Notes: generated by a model not told the origin, from the letters alone. A stretch of 47,472 nucleotides of DNA from Promethearchaeota archaeon (GCA_016839635.1 JAEOTV010000266.1:1-47472); one strand, 5' to 3'. Counted from the stretch's first letter, positions 17,097 through 25,853 are shown. Numbers and translations are program-made.

Positions 17097-17746
17097 ACAT
17101 TACATTATCACTATGGGATACTGGAGGTCAAGAACGATTTAATTTTTTTAAAACTGATTTCTTCAAAGGTGTTGCTGCTGTTGGTTTAGTTTTTGATTTA
17201 AGCCGTCCTGATACTTTTGATAAGATAGATGAATATTTCGATGAGATAAGAACGCGTTCAGGGAATATTCCGATATTTCTAATCGGAAATAAGTATGATC
17301 TTATAGAAGATATTGGAGAAACAATCCCAAGAGAAAAAATAATCCAAAAAGTAAATCAATACTATTTATTTGAATATATAGAAACGTCTGCATTAGAAAA
17401 TAAAAACGTTTATAATTTATTTTATCGATTAACGATTACAACTTTATTAGATTTCAAAGCAAGATTAGGAGAAATAGAAGATACTAATCATTTTAGATTT
17501 AAAATTTTACTGACTGGTGCTGCAGCTGTTGGGAAATCATCCTTAATTAGAACTTTCACCAATAAAGGCTTTATAGAAGACTATAAATTAACAATTGGTC
17601 TGGATTTTATGACTCAGAAGTTAGATATTCCTGAAAAAGATGTTCCAAAAGAGAGTCTTGAACTAATTAAGAAATCGGTTAAATCATACAAAAAAGTCAT
17701 AAGAAAATTTCACAAAAAAGAAGAAATACCTGAGATTTCAGAGTAA
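17090..17746 (+). CDS. circularly permuted Ras-like GTPase (motif order G3-G4-G5-G1-G2; cpRAS-type)
   Basis: The start chosen is ATG 17090, overlapping the methyltransferase stop; it gives 218 residues beginning MLNITLSLWDTGGQERF. G3 is WDTGGQE (9-15), G4 is NKYD (67-70) and G5 is ETSA (98-101). A linker around 120-134 follows, then strand FRFKILLTGAAAVGKSS with G1 at 143-151, helix 1, and G2 Thr168 in LTIGLDF. Every strand and motif of a Ras fold is present once, with the chain cut between beta-2 and beta-3. The order equals that described for the eukaryotic cpRAS domain. The C-terminal tail (about 180-218) is basic and helical and has no lipidation cysteine. An in-frame upstream ATG at 17051 would add 13 residues inside the methyltransferase and is unlikely. 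Confidence 0.88.
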   Translation: MLNITLSLWDTGGQERFNFFKTDFFKGVAAVGLVFDLSRPDTFDKIDEYFDEIRTRSGNIPIFLIGNKYDLIEDIGETIPREKIIQKVNQYYLFEYIETSALENKNVYNLFYRLTITTLLDFKARLGEIEDTNHFRFKILLTGAAAVGKSSLIRTFTNKGFIEDYKLTIGLDFMTQKLDIPEKDVPKESLELIKKSVKSYKKVIRKFHKKEEIPEISE

Positions 17747-17787
17747 TTAGAAGAGATTCAAAAGTAATCAAAAATTCTAACTCTAAA

Positions 17788-18783
17788 TTATACAAAATGA
17801 GTCTGACTTGCTATCATGTCCGCAGTATGTACTAGAGTTGCCAGTTCATTCATTTCTATTGGATAATATTTACTCCATTGGCCATGATGGAAAATTATTG
17901 CTTGATACATTTCATCATCAAAAAATAAAATATGGCTTTCATTCTTAAGAACTGCTAATGCCTCTTCTACATGATAATCCCTTCCTTCATAATTAAACTT
18001 TCTTATAATATCTTCATGTACTATATCTAGTTCTTCACGCGCAACTGCAATTTTAGATGTTACATTCTTTCTCTTAAAAGAATAATATGAGATTTTTCCA
18101 AAATCATGATATATTGCAGTTAAAATTGCTTTTTTAATATCCACATTGAAATCTTCAGATTTACCCATGATATAGGTATAATTTGTCACCAATAAAATAT
18201 GATCAAATAAACCTCCTTCATAACCACCATGAAATCCTCTCAATGCAGCAGGTAATCTCTTTGCTTCCATTAAAATTTCTTTTAAACAAATTCGCGTATC
18301 ATCTTCAAGTCCAGAAATATCAAAAAAAAAATCAAATCCTTCATAATCAAAATCTAATTGATTTTTAAGATCTTTATTTACAAAATGGTTCATATCTTCT
18401 AAATCAATTTCATTTCCTTCAGTTTGCTGGTTTATTTTTAAATTAAATTCAGTCAAAATCTTATTTGCAAATTTACAATCCTGATTATTTAAAATAAGAA
18501 AAAATTTTGTAATATGCTTACAAAATCTATTATTAGGTTTTTTTCTAGCTAAAAAGTCAGGACAATTATGATTAATAACATCATAAAAATAATTTTTTGA
18601 TAGATCTATTGTTAATTTATAAGGAACTATTGTATTTCCTTGAATTTCAGCTTCAATTAACCCAATCTCTTTATTAGTTTTAAAAATTCTTATACAACTA
18701 TTTGAAACTGAATCTGCTCGATTTAAGGTATTTTTATCTGTGAATTTTTTGATTAATTCTTCAAAATCCTTTTCTTCTGGCAT
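17788..18783 (-). CDS. HD-domain phosphohydrolase with degenerate SWIM-type zinc finger
   Basis: The 331-residue protein has an N-terminal SWIM-like element at about residues 66-95 (YFYDVINHNCPDFLARKKP, then FCKHITKFF), where the usual CxC is H-N-C. The C-terminal half is an HD domain: FDHILLV near 195, the HD pair in AIYHDFGKISYY, then FHHGQWSKYYP and HTADMIAS as further metal ligands. The combination suggests a nucleic-acid-linked phosphodiesterase, in the manner of YhaM-type exonucleases, although no OB fold is seen. It is convergent with the permuted GTPase, with 41 bases between the stops. Confidence 0.8.
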   Translation of the reverse strand: MPEEKDFEELIKKFTDKNTLNRADSVSNSCIRIFKTNKEIGLIEAEIQGNTIVPYKLTIDLSKNYFYDVINHNCPDFLARKKPNNRFCKHITKFFLILNNQDCKFANKILTEFNLKINQQTEGNEIDLEDMNHFVNKDLKNQLDFDYEGFDFFFDISGLEDDTRICLKEILMEAKRLPAALRGFHGGYEGGLFDHILLVTNYTYIMGKSEDFNVDIKKAILTAIYHDFGKISYYSFKRKNVTSKIAVAREELDIVHEDIIRKFNYEGRDYHVEEALAVLKNESHILFFDDEMYQAIIFHHGQWSKYYPIEMNELATLVHTADMIASQTHFV

Positions 18784-18903
18784 TATTTTAATATAATGTA
18801 TAAAAATTATTTAAAACAGTAGTCCCTAATTAATTTAAGTTTTTAAACCAAAGAAAATTAAATAATCATATCATTATTATCATAAAAAATTAAGGTGTGA
18901 AAT

Positions 18904-19113
18904 TTGAGTATTGATGAATTACAAGAAGAAGTTGATAAATTATTAGAAGAAATGGATGAACTTCAAGAAATATGTGACACTCTACCTGAATGTAATGCTG
19001 AGGATGCGTGCGCTACATGCAAAACAAACGAGAAAATTGAGGCATTAGAAGAGAAAATCGAGAAACTTGAAGATAAAATTGAATCACTAATGGGAGAAGA
19101 CGAGGAAGAATAA
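18904..19113 (+). CDS. small acidic coiled-coil protein with a four-cysteine turn
   Basis: The 69-residue product is almost entirely Glu/Lys/Leu heptads, broken in the middle by C24-x5-C30-x5-C36-x2-C39 (ICDTLPECNAEDACATCK). This looks like an antiparallel helical hairpin whose tip could hold zinc or form disulfides, loosely recalling the Rad50 zinc hook in miniature. The start is TTG 18904, preceded by AAGGTGTGA. I know no named family. It is divergent from the HD-domain gene and convergent with an acyl-CoA dehydrogenase. Confidence 0.7.
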   Translation: MSIDELQEEVDKLLEEMDELQEICDTLPECNAEDACATCKTNEKIEALEEKIEKLEDKIESLMGEDEEE

Positions 19114-19191
19114 GATTCTCTCATTTCAAATTTAAAACTTCTATAATATTGTTTTATTCTATTATTTTATTCTATTTTTATATTATTTATG

Positions 19192-20484
19192 CTATAAATT
19201 CTTAAATTGATATCTTAAGTTTCTTGACATAATGAATTGTTGTATTTGTCTAGAACCTCCAATGATTTCCTGGATCCTTGAAATGTTTAGATAGTCATGC
19301 ATTAAAGTATTATCACACAAACCTGCACCACCCATTAAGTTTGCGGCTTCATAGCATACATTTTTCGAAAGTAAAGCACAATTATATTTATATTGACTCC
19401 CTAAGGCAACCAAGGAACGTGAGATATTCTCAGGTAAATTTCCTCCGTGTTTTTCTATTTTAGCATCGTAAATCTCACAGAACTTTAATATTCCATGAGT
19501 AAGAGCTGTGGTTTTGGCTAAAAGGTCTGTCAATGTAAAACCTACTCCTTGAAATAATAAAATTTCTTTATCGAATTGCTTCCTCATATTAGCATAAATA
19601 ATTGCATGAGCTAATGCGCCCCAGCATTCGCTTACACCTCTCACTGCAATCGAAATTCTTTCCGGAACTAAACCTTCAAACAGATGCTCTCGTCCTTTTC
19701 CAATTCCCCCCAATATGTATTCTTTCGGAACTCTCAAATTTTCTAATTTTTCCTTACCAAGGTATAATTTGGGTACCCAGGGTATTCCCAAACGTTCACA
19801 ATTCCAGCCGTCCCATGAGGTGTTGATAAGAAATTGTGCCATTAAGTTACCGTTATTTTTCTCAGCTGTGGCATACGCAACTGCCCACTTTGATTTAGGA
19901 GCATTGGTATTATATATTTTGGTACCATTCAAAATAAAACTACCATCTTCCTGTTCTTTGCATGTTGTTAGCATATGAACTGCATCAGAACCTCTCTCAG
20001 GCTCAGTGATCAATAAACACCCTGGTGTTTTTCCAGTTACAAGTTCCTTTAACGCATTCAATCTAATAGGTATATCTTCATGATGCTCATATATTGGATT
20101 AATGCAAATAACAGTTGCTCCACTTCCCATTGTAAATTGTGGATCAAACAAATCAAGTGCAAGTATCCTCATAAAATCCATAGCCATTCCAAATTCCTTG
20201 TAGTTCAAATCAATACATTCAAACGCATGCTGACGAGTAATATAACCTTGTTCTCCAAAAATAGGGTACCAATCGTATATTTCTTCATCTGGTCCATGTG
20301 TGATATTATTCTCCCTTTCAAATTTTAGACAAAAGTTTTGAACCTCTTTTAGAAAGGTGAACTGTTTTTGACTAAGAATAAGAGATAAATTATCATTAAG
20401 GAAATTATACCTATTAACGAGATTTAATTTTTCTAATATCTCATCATTTATAACTTGAGTTTCAAATCGTTTGTTCATTTTCAT
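19192..20484 (-). CDS. acyl-CoA dehydrogenase (paralogue 1)
   Basis: A flavoprotein of about 430 residues. LITEPERGSDAVHMLTT is the FAD/substrate strand signature and LYLGKEKLENLRVPKEYILG the mid-domain signature. The C-terminal dehydrogenase helix is RIQEIIGGSRQIQQFIM. At the classical MCAD catalytic position (YEGT) there is glycine (IGGS). Glu in VPERISIA aligns with Glu254 of isovaleryl-CoA dehydrogenase and is the likely base. Acyl-CoA dehydrogenases introduce the alpha-beta double bond and pass electrons to ETF. I chose ATG 20484; an upstream TTG 20493 and a downstream ATG 20478 are alternatives. Two close paralogues follow. Confidence 0.88.
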   Translation of the reverse strand: MKMNKRFETQVINDEILEKLNLVNRYNFLNDNLSLILSQKQFTFLKEVQNFCLKFERENNITHGPDEEIYDWYPIFGEQGYITRQHAFECIDLNYKEFGMAMDFMRILALDLFDPQFTMGSGATVICINPIYEHHEDIPIRLNALKELVTGKTPGCLLITEPERGSDAVHMLTTCKEQEDGSFILNGTKIYNTNAPKSKWAVAYATAEKNNGNLMAQFLINTSWDGWNCERLGIPWVPKLYLGKEKLENLRVPKEYILGGIGKGREHLFEGLVPERISIAVRGVSECWGALAHAIIYANMRKQFDKEILLFQGVGFTLTDLLAKTTALTHGILKFCEIYDAKIEKHGGNLPENISRSLVALGSQYKYNCALLSKNVCYEAANLMGGAGLCDNTLMHDYLNISRIQEIIGGSRQIQQFIMSRNLRYQFKNL

Positions 20485-20682
20485 AAACTTCAATTATTTT
20501 TTATAAATTTTTATAGTATTCTATTTTGATAATAGCTTTTTCCATTTATTGAAAATAATTGTAAATCAAAAAATTTGAACAAACTTTATTATGGAATACT
20601 GAGTTATATTTAAAGTGTATATTTATCTTAGAAATTTAATTTGACTAAATTGATAATAAAAAAAGGTGGAAGGTAAAAGCTA

Positions 20683-21981
20683 ATGTCCGAAAAAAAAAGA
20701 TTTGAAATACAGGCTATAAATGATGAAATTCTGGAAAAATTCAATCTTAAAAATCGATATGCGTTTCTGAATAACAATCTAACTGCAATTTTAACACAAA
20801 AAGAATTTAACTTTTTACGTGAAGTTCAGCGTTTTTGTTTACGTTATGAGAAGAAACATAATATTATTCATGGTCCTGATGAGGATATTTATGATTGGAT
20901 ACCAGATTTTGGCGAAAAAGGATATATTACTCGTCAACACTCATTTGATGTAGTTGATGTGGTTTATGAAGATTGGGGTTTAGCAGTAGATTTTATGAGA
21001 CAATTAGCAGTTGATATGTTTGATACACAATTCGGAATGGGCGGCGGAGCAACTGTTCTAGCAATTAATCCCGTTTATGAACATCATGATAATGTTCCTG
21101 AACGATTAGAAGCATTGAAAGATTTAGTTACTGGAAAATCTCCTGGTGCTATCCTTATAACCGAACCAGAAAGAGGGTCTGATGCAGTTCATATGCTAAC
21201 AACATGCAAAGAACAGGAAGATGGTAGTTTTATTTTGAATGGTACTAAAATCTATAACACAAATGCACCCAAATCTAAATGGGTGGTTGCCTATGCTACC
21301 GCAGAAGAAAATAACGGAAATCTCATGGCCCAATTTTTAATTGATACTGACTGGGATGGAATTGAAATTGAACGAGTAAATATACCATGGGTTCCTAAAT
21401 TGTTCCTTGGAAAAGAATATTTCAAAAATCTTAGAGTTCCAAAAGAATACATTTTAGGTCCTGTTGGTAAAGGAAGAGAGCACCTGTTTGAAGGTTTAGT
21501 TCCGGAAAGAATTGCAATTGCTATGATGAGTATTTCAGAGTGTTGGGGTGCTTTAACACATGCAGTGATCTATTCCAATAATAGAAAGCAATTTGATCAG
21601 GAGATCTTAAAATTCCAGGGCGTTGGATTTTTACTCGCAGATCTCTGGGCAAAAACAACTAATTTGACAATAGGATTATTAAAGTTCTGTGAAAGCTTCG
21701 ATGAGAAATATATTAAGTTTGAAGGGAATATTCCAAAAAATATTTCTCAAGCAATGGTAGCAAGCGCATCTCAATTCAAATACCAATCGACTGCGTTGTC
21801 AAAGGAGGTTTGTTATGAAGCTGCAAATGTGATGGGCGGCGCTGGTTTATGTGATAATACTATGATGCATGATTACCTAAATATTTCACGCATACAAGAG
21901 ATCGTAGGTGGATCGAGACAGATTCAACAATATATAATGTCTCTTTCATTGAGAACATTATATAAGATGTCCGTTTCTTAG
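20683..21981 (+). CDS. acyl-CoA dehydrogenase (paralogue 2)
   Basis: The 432-residue protein is very similar to paralogue 1 throughout (for example the shared block from PERGSDAVHMLTTCKEQEDG into the NAPKSKW motif). Glu275 in GLVPERIAIA occupies the isovaleryl-CoA-dehydrogenase-type base position, while IVGGSRQIQQ lacks the MCAD-type Glu. A strong ribosome-binding site, GGTGGAAGG, lies upstream of ATG 20683. It is divergent from paralogue 1, and the spacer 20494-20682 holds both promoters. It probably acts in fatty-acid or branched/aromatic acyl-CoA oxidation or reduction; the substrate is not evident. Confidence 0.9.
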   Translation: MSEKKRFEIQAINDEILEKFNLKNRYAFLNNNLTAILTQKEFNFLREVQRFCLRYEKKHNIIHGPDEDIYDWIPDFGEKGYITRQHSFDVVDVVYEDWGLAVDFMRQLAVDMFDTQFGMGGGATVLAINPVYEHHDNVPERLEALKDLVTGKSPGAILITEPERGSDAVHMLTTCKEQEDGSFILNGTKIYNTNAPKSKWVVAYATAEENNGNLMAQFLIDTDWDGIEIERVNIPWVPKLFLGKEYFKNLRVPKEYILGPVGKGREHLFEGLVPERIAIAMMSISECWGALTHAVIYSNNRKQFDQEILKFQGVGFLLADLWAKTTNLTIGLLKFCESFDEKYIKFEGNIPKNISQAMVASASQFKYQSTALSKEVCYEAANVMGGAGLCDNTMMHDYLNISRIQEIVGGSRQIQQYIMSLSLRTLYKMSVS

Positions 21982-22089
21982 TAGATCTAATTTTCTTTTT
22001 ATTTTTTTCTATTTCAATATTTAAGCAAAAATATTTATATGTCCATAGAGGATGATTGGATTTTACATATTTTTGAGGTTTAATAATAT

Positions 22090-22594
22090 ATGAAGGATTT
22101 AAAAAATTATTTATAGACAGTCCCTTATGTCGGAGCGACAATATGTCTTATTGCTTTTTTAACACCAACAGCTTTTTTTAAAAATACTTTTTGGAATCAC
22201 ACAATATAATTGGATATGTGGATATTTCTATGAGAGGCAGAGTGTTATCATCATAAATAGTTTTTATTCCTACTCTCTCCAACTCATATCATCATTAATC
22301 GCATCAGTATTAATTATTATTTGTATTCTAATAATTATTGTATCAAACCATAAAAATAGAAATAAATTAAAACAAGGAATAATTAGTCCAGCTCCTTCAC
22401 TTATCCCTGCTATTTTTATAATTATTACTACTGCAACGTTGATGATAATGATGGAAATTGCTGAAATGTAGTTATAAGACCTAAGTATGAAGGGATGCTA
22501 TTTACCTAACTTTGGACTTATTGGAATGTTTCTTGGTGCTGGATCAATTATAAGTGGATTTTCCTTATTAAAAAAATCATTTTCTAAAAGATAG
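22090..22594 (+). pseudogene. decayed four-helix membrane protein gene
   Basis: Coding-like sequence runs in pieces: MKDLKNYL, stop TAG (22114), then TVPYVGATICLIAFLTPTAFF ending in NHTI; a frameshift near 22203; then YNWICGYFYERQ and two hydrophobic helices (LISSLIASVLIIICILIIIV and IPAIFIIITTATLMIMMEIA). Stops TAG 22469 and TAA 22475 in the same frame precede CYLPNFGLIGMFLGAGSII and a basic end KKSFSKR with TAG 22592. One frameshift and three nonsense codons indicate a pseudogene of a four-TM protein of about 155 residues. Short hydrophobic families with a YLPNFG motif are frequent in lokiarchaeal genomes as far as I recall, but I cannot name one. Confidence 0.7.
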
Positions 22595-22657
22595 TTTAAA
22601 TATCTAGATATTTTCTATCTAAACACATAATTAAAAAGAAAATGAAGAAATTAGATT

Positions 22658-23941
22658 TTAAAGCATTTTAAAAAGTTGTCTTAGAGCCATGCTCATTATA
22701 TATTGCTGTATCTGTCTTGAGCCCCCTACAATCTCCTGAATTCTAGAGATGTTTACATAATCTTGCATTAATGTATTGTCTGATAATCCCGCTCCTCCCA
22801 TTAAATTGGCAGCTTCATAGCATATCTGTTTAGAAAGGCTTGTACAATGATACTTAAATTGACTTGCAGATGCAACCATTGCTCTAGAAATATTGGTTGG
22901 GATGTGTCCTTCGAATTTTTCCATCTTTTTATCATATTCCTCACAGAATTTCAGTAATCCGAGCGTAAGGTTTGTTGTTTTAGCCCAGATATCAGTAAGT
23001 AAAAATCCAACGCCCTGGAATTTTAAGATCTCCTGATCAAATTGCTTTCTCATGTTCGCATAAATTGCAGCGTGAGATACCGCACCCCAACATTGGGAAA
23101 TAGCACCATATGCGATTCCAATTCTCTCCGGAACTAAACCTTCAAACAGGTGCTCTCTTCCTTTACCAACAGGACCTAAAATGTATTCTTTTGGAACTCT
23201 TAGATTATCAAACCATTCATGACCTAAATATAGTTTTGGAACATATGGTATATTAACACGATTACACTTCCATCCTTCCCATTCAGTATTAACTAAAAAT
23301 TGGGCCATCAGGTTACCGTTATTTTGTTCTGCAGTAGCATAAACAACAGCCCACTTTGATTTAGGTGCATTTGTATTGTAAATTTTTTCACCATTTAAGA
23401 GATAACTCCCATCTTCTTGCTCACCACATGTTGTTAACATGTGAACCGCATCAGATCCTCTTTCCGGTTCTGTTATACAAATACAACCTGCTTCTTTACC
23501 CGTTACCATATCCTTTAACGATTCTAATCTCATTTTTACATTATCATGGTGTTCATAAACGGGATTAATAGCTAAAACTGTAGCACCGATACCCATACCA
23601 AATTGAGTATCAAAACTGTCTATTGCGAGAGTTCTAAGAAAATCTGCTACAGCGCCATAATATTCATAGTTAACATCAACCATCTCAAAATTATGCGCCC
23701 TTGTAACATATCCTTCTGCCCCAAATGTGGGAATCCAATCATAAACATCCTCATCAGGACCATGGGTAATCCCATTTTTCTTTTCGAACCTCATACAAAA
23801 TTTTTGAACCGTTTTAAGGAAATTAAATTGCTCAGGTGACAAAATTGCCATTAAATTATTGTTAATGAAATTATATCGATTTTTAAGACTCATTTTATCG
23901 AGAATCTCATCGTTAATAGCTTGATCCATAAACTTTGGCAT
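22658..23941 (-). CDS. acyl-CoA dehydrogenase (paralogue 3)
   Basis: The 427-residue protein is the third member of the local acyl-CoA dehydrogenase set, with the same signatures: CITEPERGSDAVHMLTT, LYLGHEWFDNLRVPKEYILG, VPERIGIAYG with the isovaleryl-type Glu, MGGAGLSDNT, and IVGGSRQIQQYIM at the C-terminus. It reads toward paralogue 2 (convergent, with the decayed gene between them). The closeness of the three copies points to local duplication with inversion. Different first helices and substrate-loop residues suggest that they may have diverged in acyl specificity. Confidence 0.9.
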   Translation of the reverse strand: MPKFMDQAINDEILDKMSLKNRYNFINNNLMAILSPEQFNFLKTVQKFCMRFEKKNGITHGPDEDVYDWIPTFGAEGYVTRAHNFEMVDVNYEYYGAVADFLRTLAIDSFDTQFGMGIGATVLAINPVYEHHDNVKMRLESLKDMVTGKEAGCICITEPERGSDAVHMLTTCGEQEDGSYLLNGEKIYNTNAPKSKWAVVYATAEQNNGNLMAQFLVNTEWEGWKCNRVNIPYVPKLYLGHEWFDNLRVPKEYILGPVGKGREHLFEGLVPERIGIAYGAISQCWGAVSHAAIYANMRKQFDQEILKFQGVGFLLTDIWAKTTNLTLGLLKFCEEYDKKMEKFEGHIPTNISRAMVASASQFKYHCTSLSKQICYEAANLMGGAGLSDNTLMQDYVNISRIQEIVGGSRQIQQYIMSMALRQLFKML

Positions 23942-24129
23942 AAATTTTACCCCACTTTTTAATCCTATAAATATTTAGAATAATTAATTATACTAGGGAA
24001 AAAGTGCATTGACTTTTTAATTTTTGTAAATCAATAATACGATATTCCAAATATCATAATTTGTTTTCAAAAATGTTTTTGTGAAATCGTAAATAATGAT
24101 CAATTTCCATTAAAGAACCATTAATTTAT

Positions 24130-24882
24130 TCAACAAATTAGTTTCTGTATTCTATTCGAAAACCGTTTTGAGATGATTAATCCCGTCTCGAAGGGGCAAT
24201 TATTTTTAAAATGAATCACCGAAATAAAATGTTGATCAATTCCAGTTAGAGAAAGTACACCAAAATTTTCTAAAGAGATAAGTTCATTTACTCTATAATT
24301 TCCTGAAATGAATCGCCCTTCTAATAATCTAATTATTTCAGAAAGAATATTTGGTTCTAAGGAGGAAACAATTACTCTTCCAGTTTGGGTTAAAAGAGCG
24401 GAAGATACAACAAAAGAGGAAAAAGTATGTAATTCATTAAAAACATTTAATAATTCTTTTTTAATTTCATCTGAAACTAGTTGGCCATGATTCTCCATAA
24501 TTGCATTTATATTGTTCTCAAACTCAAAAAACTTCGAAATTTCCCCATCAAAATTGTTAGCGAGTAGAGTGAGATCATACTTATTAATAAATTGTTTCTT
24601 TACTTCTCTTAGTTGATTTCTGAGCTCGACGAGGTTATCAGTTCGGTCACTAAAAAGAGCAAATAATAATTCGTCATTTCCTATTTTTTCTATCTCAAAT
24701 ATGAACCTAAAGAGACCAACTTCAATGGCAGACAATTCTTCAGTTTTTAATGTTTGTTTTACAAAAGAGAATATAGCACTTAAGAAGCTACTAGTTAGCT
24801 TTACATTAAAAATATCCTCATAAGTCTTATAGAAGATTAATTCTCCAGTGTTTCCTTTCATTATGAAGATATTTTTTATCAT
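24130..24882 (-). CDS. probable longin-like/roadblock-like two-domain protein
   Basis: The 250-residue protein starts IKNIFIMKGNTGELIFYKTY, a beta-hairpin opening typical of longin/SNARE-like folds (strand, turn with T-G, strand). Helices and strands continue through IGNDELLFALFSDRTDN to about 110. The second half (about 125-250) contains VSSALLTQTGRVIVSS, reminiscent of roadblock/LC7 domains, and closes with another strand-helix. Asgard genomes encode many longin and roadblock proteins that partner small GTPases, and four GTPases lie within 13 kb. The assignment rests on fold pattern, not on strict motifs. Confidence 0.55.
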   Translation of the reverse strand: MIKNIFIMKGNTGELIFYKTYEDIFNVKLTSSFLSAIFSFVKQTLKTEELSAIEVGLFRFIFEIEKIGNDELLFALFSDRTDNLVELRNQLREVKKQFINKYDLTLLANNFDGEISKFFEFENNINAIMENHGQLVSDEIKKELLNVFNELHTFSSFVVSSALLTQTGRVIVSSLEPNILSEIIRLLEGRFISGNYRVNELISLENFGVLSLTGIDQHFISVIHFKNNCPFETGLIISKRFSNRIQKLIC

Positions 24883-25097
24883 TTTAACTCAGAGATAATT
24901 AATTAGTGAAAAATATATTCTTTAATTTCTTTAATATTAGTCCATCTATAAAAATCCTTTTATTAATAGATTTCTTTAGGTACACGCAACAAACTTGCAA
25001 CATACTCTTCCTAAATTTCTTTAAAAGCTTATTCTAAAAAGAGAAGTAAAAGGTATTACATCTCTAAAGATTTTACTTAGAGAATAGAGAGTTTAAT

Positions 25098-25853
25098 TTA
25101 AAACCCGTCAAATTTTGCCCATTCATCTTCTTCTTCCTCTTCTTCATCATCAACATATTCTTCAGTCACATCACTTTTAATACCTTCTGAAATTTCTTCT
25201 TCGAATTCTTCAAGTTCATCTTCAAATGTTATTGCTTTTTCCATGTCTGTTGTAGTATCACCAGATACCTTTATTTCTGGAATTGGTTCTTCTATATGTT
25301 TCTTCTTTTCAACCAATTTAAGGTAATCACCATGAATCTTAATAGTTATTGGAGTTTCTTCTTGTAAAAGCCTTACAACAACCTCTTCACTTGCACTAGA
25401 GTCATGTGGCATACGCATAACAATTGCCCTCGAACCTTCAAATACTCCACTTATTATTTCAACAGTATCACCTTCTTCTAAATATTCTGTAACACTTCTC
25501 GGTAGTAGTACATGTTTAAGTTCTGTAAGTTTAATATTTTGCACTATTCTTCCTTTAATATGAGGTATTCCTTGAACAGCTATTTGAACATCCCGCTTCT
25601 GAGGAGCTTCAAAGAATATATAACCTGGTAATAAGGGAGAAACAAGCATTGCTCGAATATCTGGAATTACATCTAAGATCTTAAATCGATAAAAAATCTG
25701 CTTTAAAATATTGCTTTCTTGATTTATTGTTGTTCTCACTGCAAAAAGAGTAGTTAAATCTTCTTTTTCATCTATTTCCTCTCTGCTTATTAGTGCTTCC
25801 AAATCTAAATTTTCATCATTAGCTCTCTTTACATCTTCTTCTTGATCTGCCAT
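25098..25853 (-). CDS. spt5: transcription elongation factor Spt5 with acidic C-terminal extension
   Basis: The 251-residue protein contains the NGN domain at about residues 34-118 (LFAVRTTINQESN, then LLPGYIFFEA and IPHIKGRI) and a KOW domain from about 124 (LEEGDTVEIISGVFEGSRA). Archaeal Spt5 binds the RNA polymerase clamp with Spt4 and keeps the enzyme processive; it normally stops near 150 residues. Here an acidic N-terminal leader (1-33) and a long acidic tail (about 185-251, ending EEEEDEWAKFDGF) are added, recalling the acidic N-terminus of eukaryotic Spt5. It is probably transcribed from a promoter between 25854 and 26027. Confidence 0.92.
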   Translation of the reverse strand: MADQEEDVKRANDENLDLEALISREEIDEKEDLTTLFAVRTTINQESNILKQIFYRFKILDVIPDIRAMLVSPLLPGYIFFEAPQKRDVQIAVQGIPHIKGRIVQNIKLTELKHVLLPRSVTEYLEEGDTVEIISGVFEGSRAIVMRMPHDSSASEEVVVRLLQEETPITIKIHGDYLKLVEKKKHIEEPIPEIKVSGDTTTDMEKAITFEDELEEFEEEISEGIKSDVTEEYVDDEEEEEEDEWAKFDGF

